Origin: Bythopirellula goksoeyrii
Lineage (GTDB): Bacteria > Planctomycetota > Planctomycetia > Pirellulales > Lacipirellulaceae
Length of the DNA: 64,000 nucleotides
Reading direction: 5' to 3'
Assembly: GCF_008065115.1 (NCBI RefSeq)
Contig: NZ_CP042913.1
Coordinates: 2,640,338-2,704,337, forward strand
The stretch's first letter is position 1; the number at the start of each line of letters is the position of its first letter. The notes under the pieces are model-generated. The model was not told the origin of the DNA, made no database searches, and saw only the letters and a list, made by a program, of their open reading frames with translations. Made by a program: the position numbers and the translations under genes. Below are positions 16,044 through 25,248 of this stretch, one piece after another.

Positions 16044-18824
16044 ATGCTCCCTCGCAGGCCACAATTTGGAATTTTTGGAACCTGCGTGGGGCAGTTTGTT
16101 AGGCAAATACTGAACGTTGGGAGCCCTGCATTTCCGCAAGGAATGCTCGCCACTTTATTGGCCACTTTTTTTTCTTTGGTGAGTGGGCTCGCAGCTGAAC
16201 CTGCTTTTCTCGACGAAATGGATGGTGCTGCGCCAGTTCTCCGACTTGCAGAGAAAAGTAGTTTTCAAGTGGTATCCCAGCATATCGAGCGTGATGAGCA
16301 TCTTACTGGCTCGGGCGCAGAGGTTGTCCAGCTTCGAGGACCTGCCGGTGAATCTGCACAACTCAGCTTTGACATTCCTAGTGCCCCTGTCATCGCAGAG
16401 CTCTCCATTGCGGCAACCATTTCGAGTAACCGACCTGGAGTGCAAATTGCCGCCCGAGTCGTCTTGCCTCGCAGCAAAGATTCTCTGACGGGTCGCAGCC
16501 GCGAGCTTCTGTTGCGCGGTGGTAGTCTGAGCCGCGGGATGCCTGGAGAAAGGCTGCAGCTCACGGAGCTCCCTCAACTACTCTCTGAACAAACACGCAT
16601 TGCACGCATCCGGGCAGAAGATCGCATTGACTCGCGCGAAGCCTACGTAACCCAGCTCGTGTTCCTAGTTCCTGGTGGATCGGGCGTGACGGAACTGATC
16701 GTCGATCGAGTTGAACTTGACGGCATCATTCTGGAGTACAAAAGCGATCCTGAAATCATCACCGCTTCGACCGAATCAATTTTGGTAGAGCCAAGAAGTA
16801 AGCCTGCGACGAGCGATGCAAAACTAGTCCCACGAGAAATCCTTAATCTGCGAGAACCCCGGCGTGCTGCGTCGCCCATACAACGAATCATACGTTGGCA
16901 GGGGGAACCCTTTGAGATGCTCAAAGAACTGGGCTTCAATGCCATTTGGCTATCGCGAGCCGCAACGCCGACAGAACTCTCAGAAGCGCAGCGATTGGGA
17001 ATCGTACTTGTCTGCCCCCCACCGGTCGAAAACCTAGCAACACTATCACAAGCGGAGGAGTGGGATCATGTCATTGCATGGGATTTAGGGGATCTAGTCG
17101 CGACCGACGATCTGGAACAAGTTCTTCGCATGAAGCAACTTATCAGGCAAAATGATCCCATAAGTTCTCGCACAACAGTGATGACCTGCGAGCAATTATC
17201 ACGAGACGTTAGTCGCACTACCGACGCACTCCTGCTTGGGCGCGAGCTTCTTGGTTCCGACCTCACATTAAGAGACTTCGTAGCCTGGTTGGGGCAGCGT
17301 CAACGGCTTGCTAGACCAGGCACTCCGTTGTGGACAACCATACCAACGCAAGTCTGCCCACAGCGCGCAATTCAAATCGAGTCTTTGCAAGGCAAGAATG
17401 GCAACCTCGTTCCAGCAGGAGGTTCTTATGATCAGCTGGCCGCAATCACTTCAGCGGCCATGAGCATTCGCTGTCGAGATTACCTATTTGAATCCTACTC
17501 TTCGCTCGCGTCTCCCGACCCCGAAACTCGTCAGCGGGCACGTACTCTGGAACTATTGAATCTTCGTCTGCGATTGCTCACGCCCTGGCTCGCAGCTGGC
17601 AAGATTGCTGGCGGCGCCAGAAGTACTGTTCCAGGATTGTCGGCGATCGTATTGCAAGCCGAAAGAAGCCACCTTTTGATACCAATTACTTGGTCACGAG
17701 ATTTTCGTTCTCAGCAAGAATTACACACTTCAGGACCAGTATCATTTGTTGTGAAAGGTGTAGCCGAATCCGCAGATGTCTATTTGCTCTCACTTGCAGG
17801 GGCCGAACGTGTACGGCACGAACGAACGACCGGAGGCTTGCGAATATCGGTTGATTCGCTACCACCTGATAGCATGATCATGCTGACCAGCGATGCCCAA
17901 GCATTTTCACAAGTCTCCCAGTTCTTGCGCAGCATCGCCGGTCGTGCGTCGCGTTTGCGCCGCGATGTCGTTGCCCAGCGGTTGCAGCAGCTCGAAGTAG
18001 TAAGCAATGCTAAGAGCACTGAAGAAGTTACCGGCGTGAAACAATTGTTGGCTCGCTGTGAAGGCGAACTGGCAGCGTGTGACCAGGATCTGCAAAGAGG
18101 CTTTGTGGAGCAGGCATGTCGAAGATCTCTAGCCATCGAGCGTACCCTCTCACAGGCAGAATATTCATTGCGAAATGATAGTCAATCTGCCGAATCACAG
18201 GTTGTGACCCCTCTGATTTTTGGGGTTGATACAATCAGCGAAGAACGGCATTTGCAGGAAGCTCTCTCCCGCGCAACGACGAAGACCCATCTCCTTTCCG
18301 GGGGTGAGTTTGAAGACCTTCAACCGTTACTTGCACAAGGCTGGCGGCACAAGCAACTCCCTGTTCCGGGAATTACCTCTGGTGTGCGGCTCTCACCAGA
18401 GGCGCCTCACGCTGGAGCCTATTGCTTGGAATTGGAAGCTCGGGCAATCGATCCTACACAGCCCATTTCTGTGATTTCGACGGCGCCAGTCTGGATTACC
18501 TCGGCTGCCATACCAGTGAAAGCCGGAGAAATCGTGGAAATCATGGGCATGGCACGAGTCCCCGAAGAACTAATTGGTTCGGTCGATGGTTTGGAGATAA
18601 TCGACTCGCTAGGAGGTGCAGGGATGGCAACTCGCGTCAAATATGCACCGAGCTGGCAAGCTTTCCGAATTCTCCGTTGTGCGCCCGCTGATACGAACTT
18701 AACAGTCTCACTGGCACTCTCAGGACTAGGTCGAGCCCAAGTGGATAATTTGATGGTGCGGTCTCTGCAGATGCCGCGTGAGTTGGCGGGGCGACCGCAA
18801 TCAGAGGAACAATCTCGCCAATAA
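16044..18824 (+). CDS. Large exported protein, glycoside-hydrolase-like centre and carbohydrate-binding-like C-terminus
   Basis: With the ATG at 16044 the product has 926 residues and a plausible signal region: basic residues MLPRRPQF, then a hydrophobic stretch ending in VSGLAAEPAF near residue 57. The frame is open upstream to 15915. The central part (about 270-480) has the rhythm of a TIM-barrel hydrolase, with FNAIWLSRAATPTE, IVLVCPPP and HVIAWDLGD strands. However, I cannot identify a catalytic acid pair. About residues 630-700 form a coiled segment. The last 180 residues resemble a jelly-roll carbohydrate-binding module (GAYCLELEARAI, VPVKAGEIVEI-like strands). It is similar in style to large uncharacterised planctomycete periplasmic proteins. 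The neighbouring glycerate kinase is 135 nt downstream, but a functional link is not evident. An 8-T run lies in the signal-peptide codons. Confidence 0.7.
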   Translation: MLPRRPQFGIFGTCVGQFVRQILNVGSPAFPQGMLATLLATFFSLVSGLAAEPAFLDEMDGAAPVLRLAEKSSFQVVSQHIERDEHLTGSGAEVVQLRGPAGESAQLSFDIPSAPVIAELSIAATISSNRPGVQIAARVVLPRSKDSLTGRSRELLLRGGSLSRGMPGERLQLTELPQLLSEQTRIARIRAEDRIDSREAYVTQLVFLVPGGSGVTELIVDRVELDGIILEYKSDPEIITASTESILVEPRSKPATSDAKLVPREILNLREPRRAASPIQRIIRWQGEPFEMLKELGFNAIWLSRAATPTELSEAQRLGIVLVCPPPVENLATLSQAEEWDHVIAWDLGDLVATDDLEQVLRMKQLIRQNDPISSRTTVMTCEQLSRDVSRTTDALLLGRELLGSDLTLRDFVAWLGQRQRLARPGTPLWTTIPTQVCPQRAIQIESLQGKNGNLVPAGGSYDQLAAITSAAMSIRCRDYLFESYSSLASPDPETRQRARTLELLNLRLRLLTPWLAAGKIAGGARSTVPGLSAIVLQAERSHLLIPITWSRDFRSQQELHTSGPVSFVVKGVAESADVYLLSLAGAERVRHERTTGGLRISVDSLPPDSMIMLTSDAQAFSQVSQFLRSIAGRASRLRRDVVAQRLQQLEVVSNAKSTEEVTGVKQLLARCEGELAACDQDLQRGFVEQACRRSLAIERTLSQAEYSLRNDSQSAESQVVTPLIFGVDTISEERHLQEALSRATTKTHLLSGGEFEDLQPLLAQGWRHKQLPVPGITSGVRLSPEAPHAGAYCLELEARAIDPTQPISVISTAPVWITSAAIPVKAGEIVEIMGMARVPEELIGSVDGLEIIDSLGGAGMATRVKYAPSWQAFRILRCAPADTNLTVSLALSGLGRAQVDNLMVRSLQMPRELAGRPQSEEQSRQ

Positions 18825-18959
18825 ACTTCTCGTACTTTCTTCGAATCCGTCTGTGCAAGGCCGATGGTGGTCTGCGCATACTATTCTCTCGGCCTGGGGC
18901 CGACGGTTACCAAAAAGTACGCCAATTGCTTTTTTTCTCTCTGGTGCCAAACTGGGAGC

Positions 18960-20306
18960 ATGAAGCGAGATTCTGAGACACTACGCGAGGACGCCCTGAA
19001 AATCTGGCATGCTGGCGTCGCTGCTGTGCAGCCTGCGAGACTGATTTCTGAATCGGTTGCCGTCGCTGGTAAATCGCTTTGGCTAGGCGATCAAGAAATC
19101 GATTTCGATTCGATCAAAAGGATTATCGTCGTTGGCGCTGGCAAAGCCGGGGCTGCGATGGCGCTTGCTCTGGAAGGAGCATTGGGAGAGCAGGTGCTGC
19201 GGGACAAAAGCGTGGCAGGGTGGGTAAATGTTCCGGCGGATTGTCTGTTGCCGACCAAAGTGATCCATCTTCATGCGGCGCGCCCTGCGGGTGTGAACGA
19301 GCCCGCTGAAGAGGGCATCGTTGGGACTGGTGAGATCCTCAGTCTTGTCGCTAACCTGGATTCGGATGATCTTTGTATCTGTTTATTATCAGGTGGTGGT
19401 TCGGCCTTGCTGCCGGCACCAATCGAGGGTCTGTCTCTGCTGGAAAAACGCGATTTGATTCGGACTATCTCGGCCGGTGGAGGGAATATACAGCAACTCA
19501 ACGCAGTACGTCGTGAGTTGAGCCGTGTGAAAGGGGGCGGGCTGGCCCGCGTTTGTCGGGCTGGGCAAACGGTATCCTTGATCCTTTCCGATGTCTTGGG
19601 CGACGACCTAGAGACTATCGCCTCGGGACCGACAGTGTTGCGGGAGCCGACTCCTGAATTGGCTATCCAGGTTCTATATGACTTGGGCATCCAGGATCAT
19701 CCCTCAGCACAGAAAGCAATCCAGCTGCTCAAACATCTACCGGTAGAGACGCATCCCCTAAACAGTTCATGCTCTGTCTCCAATCTCATCATTGGCAACA
19801 ACGCCACGGCTGTTGATGCGGCAGGTTGTGAAGCGGAACGGCTTGGTTATAGTCACGCGATGATCTCGGCGCGCGAACCCGAGGGAGCGGCAGAAGAAGT
19901 CGCAGCCCATTTTGCCGAGATGGCTGTCACCATGCGAGGGGAGGATGGCCCTGATTGTCTCATCTCGGGGGGCGAACCGACCGTTCGATTGTGTCCTGCG
20001 GACGAGCGGGGGCTCGGCGGTCGCAATCAGCAACTCGCACTGGCCATGCTCGAAGCGATCGACGATTGGCAGGGGCTTTGCCTCGTGGCCGGGGGCACTG
20101 ACGGCGAAGATGGGCCAACCGATGCAGCAGGAGCGTTGGTGAATGAACCGATTGCGGCGAGAGCGCGCGAGCTGGGATTGGACCCACGGGCGTATGTCAA
20201 ACGCAATGACGCATACCACTTCTTTGCGGAAGTTAACGGATTGCTCAAGACCGGGCCTACGCAGACGAATGTCTGTGACCTGCGTGTGTTGACGGTAGAT
20301 CGCTAA
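18960..20306 (+). CDS. Glycerate 2-kinase, MOFRL family
   Basis: From the ATG at 18960 the 448-residue product covers the whole GckA/TtuD-type glycerate kinase: an N-terminal nucleotide-binding segment IIVVGAGKAGAAMA, the SGGGSALLPAP loop, NAVRRELSRVKGGGLA, SDVLGDDLETIASGPT, and a C-terminal MOFRL domain with AGGTDGEDGPTDAAGA. The enzyme phosphorylates glycerate to 2-phosphoglycerate, feeding glycerate from glyoxylate or sugar-acid breakdown into glycolysis. A GTG or ATG further upstream (18864) would add residues unlike the family, so the shorter start is preferred. The gene ends 12 nt before the convergent DUF1598 gene. Confidence 0.93.
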   Translation: MKRDSETLREDALKIWHAGVAAVQPARLISESVAVAGKSLWLGDQEIDFDSIKRIIVVGAGKAGAAMALALEGALGEQVLRDKSVAGWVNVPADCLLPTKVIHLHAARPAGVNEPAEEGIVGTGEILSLVANLDSDDLCICLLSGGGSALLPAPIEGLSLLEKRDLIRTISAGGGNIQQLNAVRRELSRVKGGGLARVCRAGQTVSLILSDVLGDDLETIASGPTVLREPTPELAIQVLYDLGIQDHPSAQKAIQLLKHLPVETHPLNSSCSVSNLIIGNNATAVDAAGCEAERLGYSHAMISAREPEGAAEEVAAHFAEMAVTMRGEDGPDCLISGGEPTVRLCPADERGLGGRNQQLALAMLEAIDDWQGLCLVAGGTDGEDGPTDAAGALVNEPIAARARELGLDPRAYVKRNDAYHFFAEVNGLLKTGPTQTNVCDLRVLTVDR

Positions 20307-20318
20307 GCCGCAAGAGGC

Positions 20319-21782
20319 TCAATCCCACCACCATTTGTCGGCAGGGAGGTCACCGAGGCTGATCTCTGCACGAGCGGCAGCAACCGTGCCTGCTTCGTCC
20401 TCCAATAGATTGTCGACATCTAGGGCTTGGTTGGCTTGAATCTGGACACCGCCACCCACGGGGGTTGCCAGATGCGCGCCTTTCCAGATGGCGTTTACTG
20501 CTGAGTTTACTTTCTCTGGTGCGTTGTAGACTGCAACTGGATAGATTGATTCGTCGCCCAGCACGGAGAGATCCCAATCGGCTTGCCCGTAGTAGTCATT
20601 CTTCTGAATCAAAGCAGCCACGATTAACATGTCAATACAATTGCGGAGCTGAGCGTAAACTGGGTCTCGGTCGGCTAGTTGGCCATATCGATCTGTAAAA
20701 CCCTTAGTAAAACGTTCACTGGCTCGACTCTGGCGACCTGCCTGCTGACGCTGGCCGCTTGCGCTGACAACTTCATCTTCGCCGATCAGTTTCACGCCAT
20801 CACCAACCAATTCGGCAGCCATACCGTCTTCCGACGTACGAATCCTCTTATAGTCAGGCACAAACCACCAGCGAGACATGGCATTGCGGGCCACAGCACC
20901 AGCAGAAGCTAGGGAGATCCAACTACGAATTCGCGCCGCTGGCTCAACGAGACCGATACCAATGAGTTTCATGCGATAGTCGGCCTCGACCATGATTCGT
21001 GCAAAACGAGTTGTCGCGGGAATTCCACCGATAGTTACCAACTGCATACCCAAGCTCTCTTGCAGTCCATTGACAATAAATTGTTCGTCGCCGGGGCCGA
21101 TTTGACGACCGATCGAGCTAAGGAACTGTTGCATGCGCGCGAGCCCTTCGTCAGTAGCATCGATTGAACAATAGACGATTGGGTTGGAATTCTTGCTGGG
21201 TGGGAAAGTTCGCAGTGCGACGACCAGTTCTTCAAGTTCCAGGATCGGCTGTCCACTTTCAATTCCGACTAGGCGGCCTGCGTAGTCCGACATCCAGCCT
21301 TCCGCCGGACCAGCAATAACAATGTCTTTCGTTTCGGGATAGTAAAAAACGTATTTAATGCGTGTGAGACCAGCAAGACATTTCATGGCTTCGTCGGGAC
21401 CATGGCCTTCACTGATGGCTTGTTGAGTCAAGCGAGCAAGTCGAGTCAAAGAAACCTTACGGAGCTTGCTGGGCTTGGCGATATCAGCATCTAGCGAGGC
21501 CAAGGCTTGGGCAGCCCGCTCACGGGCGAGAAATCCATTGGGATCGCCACTGGTAAGCCGCTGCAATACTCCGTTGGCATCAACAGCCACACCAGCCGCC
21601 ACCAAGTTGTCGGTTTCGTTGTCGCCTCCTCCGCCATCGCCACCGCCGCCGTCACCGCCACCGCCACCACCATCGTCTTGACAATACGCGTGTTGCGGGC
21701 AAGTTGTCGCTAGCAAACCAATAACGGCGATGAAAGATAAACAACAAATGCCTAACCGAATCGGTTTCAACAAAAATCGCAT
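20319..21782 (-). CDS. DUF1598 family exported protein
   Basis: The 487-residue product has a signal peptide (basic MRFLLKPIR, hydrophobic core to about residue 30), then a low-complexity Gly/Asp linker at 36-55 made of GGGGD-type units. A globular domain follows that I assign to DUF1598 from the segments VGIESGQPILELEELVVALRTF, MLVDADYRMKLIGIG-like and SRWWFVPDY. DUF1598 is known mainly from planctomycetes and has no established function. The mature protein should be periplasmic or surface-exposed. The repetitive GGNGGC coding for the linker is a potential site of length variation. Confidence 0.75.
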   Translation of the reverse strand: MRFLLKPIRLGICCLSFIAVIGLLATTCPQHAYCQDDGGGGGGDGGGGDGGGGDNETDNLVAAGVAVDANGVLQRLTSGDPNGFLARERAAQALASLDADIAKPSKLRKVSLTRLARLTQQAISEGHGPDEAMKCLAGLTRIKYVFYYPETKDIVIAGPAEGWMSDYAGRLVGIESGQPILELEELVVALRTFPPSKNSNPIVYCSIDATDEGLARMQQFLSSIGRQIGPGDEQFIVNGLQESLGMQLVTIGGIPATTRFARIMVEADYRMKLIGIGLVEPAARIRSWISLASAGAVARNAMSRWWFVPDYKRIRTSEDGMAAELVGDGVKLIGEDEVVSASGQRQQAGRQSRASERFTKGFTDRYGQLADRDPVYAQLRNCIDMLIVAALIQKNDYYGQADWDLSVLGDESIYPVAVYNAPEKVNSAVNAIWKGAHLATPVGGGVQIQANQALDVDNLLEDEAGTVAAARAEISLGDLPADKWWWD

Positions 21783-22198
21783 GGGTACCTCAAGATCTCG
21801 TGCGAAAAAGTCTGTTCCAAAAGCCTACAGTCCGTGCACCAGCCGCCCAGCCTGAATACCAGCCAGACTGTCAGTGGAGCATCGGGGGCCAACATTTATG
21901 GTAATTGGGGCGAGCGGCGGAAGCAAGGAATTCGCCAACAGCAGAAGAGACTACCAGTTTCGACGTCCCACCATACGGATCGAGAGTATTTCCCGATGAA
22001 ATCGACACATTTGGCTTGTCCGGCATGGTCGATCTAGTCGCCAAAGTAGGCCGACAAAGTTGCGTAAACTCTACGTAGATGTTGCTTTCTGGCATCATTT
22101 ACTCGCCCAGGCGTTAGATTTTCACAGTGAGATAATCCGCGCAGGGCCGAGATATGTACCGGTTCGCCCGTGGAACGTACTGAAATACCAGATGCTCC
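21783..22198. other. Divergent intergenic region of 416 bases
   Basis: It separates the DUF1598 gene (minus) from the DUF11-repeat gene (plus) and must contain both promoters. I could not single out a convincing -35/-10 pair. Short open frames here are not gene-like. Confidence 0.4.
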
Positions 22199-24562
22199 AT
22201 GAACAGTTTCCCTACAATTTGCTCGCTCTCCAGGCTAGTAATCGCCATTGCTGGGCTATTAGCGAGTGGCTGCTGTTCGTGTCTGCCCCGGATCGACCCT
22301 TCGGGTGAAAGATGCTTCATTTGGCCCAATCAACAGACAGTAGATGTAGTCCCCGCAACCTCGACGGTTGGCAACCCCTTTGCACCACCTGTATTCACCG
22401 ATCCCGTCTTCCCTCAAGCCACAATGCCAGTTGCGGGGGCTGCAATTGCAAGTCCGATGGCCGCCCCCGTGTTGCCGTCAAATCAGGTGATGCCGCCGAA
22501 TCAGGTATTGCCGCCGAATACTGTCGCTTCTGAGACACTGACGATCACCCCCGAACGGGTTCTTGCTCCGATTGGCAGCGAAGTGGTTTTGAAGGCTGGC
22601 ATCTGCACGGATGACAACTACCTGATCACCGACCAAAAAATTGAGTGGCTTGTTGCTCGTCAAAATGCGGGCGAGATCGTGGAGTTGGGGGGAAAAGGAA
22701 TCTGTCGTAATCCCCTTATGCCCTGGAACAAACCGAAGAAGATCGACAACCAATACGGTATTGGCTACACGGCCGCGATTCCACTAACGCTAGACCGCGG
22801 CACAGGAAATCCGAGTGACGACGTCGCGATTGAGCCCGGCCACGCCTGGGCGAGTATTACTTCTCCCGTAGAAGGCTCCAGCCATATAACGGCAGTCGCA
22901 CCCGTTGTCAAAGGTTTGTCCCAACGTCGTGCCAGTGCTACGATTTATTGGGTCGACGTACAGTGGACATTCCCTCCCGCAGTCGTTTCGGGCGGATCGT
23001 CGCAAATACTCACAACCAACGTCCGTCGCCAATCTGACGGCACTCCGCTAGCAGGTTGGCTCGTGAGGTATGAAGTTGCCGATGGTGGCGGAACTCTCTC
23101 CGGAGGTCAATCAGGTCAAGCAGTCGAAGTATCTACCGGTGTCGACGGCAACGCCAGTATCGATGTCACACCAACCGGTGGCGTAGGAAATACGACCCGT
23201 ATCACGATGCAGATAGTCCGACCAGCGCGTTTTGCTGGAAGTGACATGCCGCGACTGGTGGTTGCCAATGGCGCTACGAATGTTAATTGGGACGGAAGCA
23301 GCACGTATCTTCCCCCCGCAGATGACCTGGGAGCTTCCGATCCGGTGCTTCCGATTCCAAGCGGTGGATCGAATGTCTCACCTCCCATTACGCCAGCCGA
23401 ACCGGCCGTGATACAACGCCCCATCTTGGAACTAGAAGTTCGAGGTGAGCCCACTGGTCAGGTGGGAGGAGAAGCACGTTACGAGGTCGTGATTAGCAAT
23501 CGCGGCAACGCACCCGCCACTGGCCTTACACTCAGCGATCGGTTTGACGAGGGATTTCGTCATCCCAGCGACAATCTGGGTTCTCGCAACATCGACAAAC
23601 CTCTCTCGGTCACACTTGGACCAGGTCAGTCGCATACTGAATTCATTACGTTTGAAGTCGTGCGCGCAGGAAGCATCTGCCACGATGTGAAGGTTCGTAG
23701 CCGAGAGGGGGCGGAAGCTTCCAAACAAGTTTGCTTGGAAGTGATCCAGCCTGCGGTTCAACCTCAGCCTGGCTTGGAAGTGCGTAAAGATGGTACGAGA
23801 CAAAACGTAGTCGGTGAAACGACTCTCTTTAAACTCTCGGTAAAAAATACGGGAGCGGTCCCGCTCACAAATGTGGAAGTGCTTGACCAGTACGACAGTG
23901 TTTTTCTAGCAAAACCACTTACACAAGGCTACGAAACGATTCGCGACACCGACAACAAGTCTCGTTTTCTCTGGCGGATTCCCCGCTTGGAGGTTGGTGC
24001 AACTGAGCGGTTTGAAGTCGAGTGTATCTGCCAAGCCCCCAAGCTACGGGCATGCAGCATCGTTCAAGTCTCGGGCGATGGAGGACCTGGCATTGGCATG
24101 GTTCCCAGTGCGGACGAGCATTGCATCGAGATTGTCGAAGCCCGAGGACCAGGAGCCGGCGGAGCAGCAGATGTCGTCCCTCCTTCTGGTGGAGGGAGGG
24201 GTATTAGTCTGTCGATTTCTCCCTACAATAAGAAGCCGCTTGCTGGCAGCAGGGCTACCTACCAGTTCTTTGTACAGAATAATTCGAACAGTACAGACGA
24301 GCAGATTCAACTGCGTGTGCTGTTCCCTCCAGAGATCATTCCCGATATGGCCACACTCCAATCGGTCGTAGCGGGACAGCTCAATGGAAATGAACTGCGA
24401 TTCAATCCCGTCGCTAGTATCCGTGCCAACGAACGGTTGAGTTTCACAGTGACGACCTCGGTGCTAAAAGCTGGTTTCGTGAACATTACCGCCGAGGTGA
24501 CCAGCAAGAACTTTCCTCAAGGTGTTCAAAAAACCGAGCAAGTTGAAATCGTCGGTTTTTAA
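22199..24562 (+). CDS. DUF11-repeat lipoprotein-like surface protein
   Basis: The 787-residue product has an N-terminal signal with a probable lipobox LLASGC ending at Cys25. A short Pro/Asn repeat (NQVMPPNQVLPPN) lies near residues 90-105, and an Ig-like domain covers about 120-300. From about residue 410 there are three DUF11 (OmcB-like, conserved-repeat) domains, recognised by YEVVISNRGNAPATGLTLSD, FKLSVKNTGAVPLTNVEVLD and YQFFVQNNSNSTDEQIQLRV. DUF11 domains are beta-sandwich units of surface proteins in chlamydiae, planctomycetes and others. The likely location is the outer membrane or cell surface, with a structural or adhesive role. The residue at -3 of the lipobox is Ala, which is less common, so lipidation is probable but not certain. 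Confidence 0.85.
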   Translation: MNSFPTICSLSRLVIAIAGLLASGCCSCLPRIDPSGERCFIWPNQQTVDVVPATSTVGNPFAPPVFTDPVFPQATMPVAGAAIASPMAAPVLPSNQVMPPNQVLPPNTVASETLTITPERVLAPIGSEVVLKAGICTDDNYLITDQKIEWLVARQNAGEIVELGGKGICRNPLMPWNKPKKIDNQYGIGYTAAIPLTLDRGTGNPSDDVAIEPGHAWASITSPVEGSSHITAVAPVVKGLSQRRASATIYWVDVQWTFPPAVVSGGSSQILTTNVRRQSDGTPLAGWLVRYEVADGGGTLSGGQSGQAVEVSTGVDGNASIDVTPTGGVGNTTRITMQIVRPARFAGSDMPRLVVANGATNVNWDGSSTYLPPADDLGASDPVLPIPSGGSNVSPPITPAEPAVIQRPILELEVRGEPTGQVGGEARYEVVISNRGNAPATGLTLSDRFDEGFRHPSDNLGSRNIDKPLSVTLGPGQSHTEFITFEVVRAGSICHDVKVRSREGAEASKQVCLEVIQPAVQPQPGLEVRKDGTRQNVVGETTLFKLSVKNTGAVPLTNVEVLDQYDSVFLAKPLTQGYETIRDTDNKSRFLWRIPRLEVGATERFEVECICQAPKLRACSIVQVSGDGGPGIGMVPSADEHCIEIVEARGPGAGGAADVVPPSGGGRGISLSISPYNKKPLAGSRATYQFFVQNNSNSTDEQIQLRVLFPPEIIPDMATLQSVVAGQLNGNELRFNPVASIRANERLSFTVTTSVLKAGFVNITAEVTSKNFPQGVQKTEQVEIVGF

Positions 24563-24636
24563 ACTAGCCGCTTGCGGTATAGCGTTTCTACTCCATTCGC
24601 CTAAATTTGGGGTCGACGTCGACCCAGCTCGCCACG

Positions 24637-25026
24637 ATGCCTCGCTACGCACTACTCCGACATGAATGTCCCTCGGAATACAAGCCCAGCCATTGGGACT
24701 TGATGCTGGAGGTGGGCGGAGTACTAGCCACCTGGGAACTCCGCGAGCTGCCAGCAGCCTGGGCCAACGCATTGCACCTGAACGTGATTGAAGCCGGCGC
24801 ACCAGGGAACGTTACTCGACTGCCGGATCATCGCCTCGACTATCTCGACTATGAAGGACCAGTCACGGGCGGTCGTGGGTCCGTGTCTCGGATTTCTGGT
24901 GGATCGTTCCAAATTCTCGAATCCACCCCTGATACACTGACCGGAGTGCTAAGCGGAGAGACGTTAAGTGGAGAGTTCAAGCTGACCCGCGTGGCGGACT
25001 CAGATTTCTGGAATTTAGATGTCTAA
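24637..25026 (+). CDS. Stand-alone LigD 3'-phosphoesterase-like domain protein
   Basis: The 129-residue product (ATG 24637; an upstream GTG-type start at 24607 adds ten unlikely residues) resembles the phosphoesterase module found at the N-terminus of DNA ligase D. His9, His19 and Asp21 (in HWDLMLEV) align with the metal-binding His-His-Asp of that module. HRLDYLDYEG (His65, Tyr69) aligns with the HPLDYADFEG motif. The Arg normally two residues after the Asp is Met23, and the first two histidines are four residues further apart than usual. In LigD the domain trims ribonucleotides and phosphates from 3' ends during end joining. No ligase, polymerase or Ku gene is adjacent. Activity is uncertain. 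Confidence 0.75.
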   Translation: MPRYALLRHECPSEYKPSHWDLMLEVGGVLATWELRELPAAWANALHLNVIEAGAPGNVTRLPDHRLDYLDYEGPVTGGRGSVSRISGGSFQILESTPDTLTGVLSGETLSGEFKLTRVADSDFWNLDV

Positions 25027-25248
25027 CTCAATCCTGAAGAACCTGGCCGGAAGGCCAGCGCCATGCTGTGAATAACCCGCGCCTTCCGACACGGGCTATC
25101 AAAGCTGTAAGTGAAGTCAGGTGGAATAGGCAGGGTGCATAGTTTCCTTGGTTGGCCCCTCCTGCTGACGTTGACCACGTTTGCCTATCCACTAGAATCT
25201 TACCTCTCTTAACGAATTGAGGCCTATCCTGCGCGCAGACCCAAACTA

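Noticed and set aside
21618-21675. Gly/Asp-coding GCC-rich stretch as a possible CRISPR-like or satellite repeat
   Set aside because: It is the in-frame linker of the DUF1598 protein and has no spacer structure.
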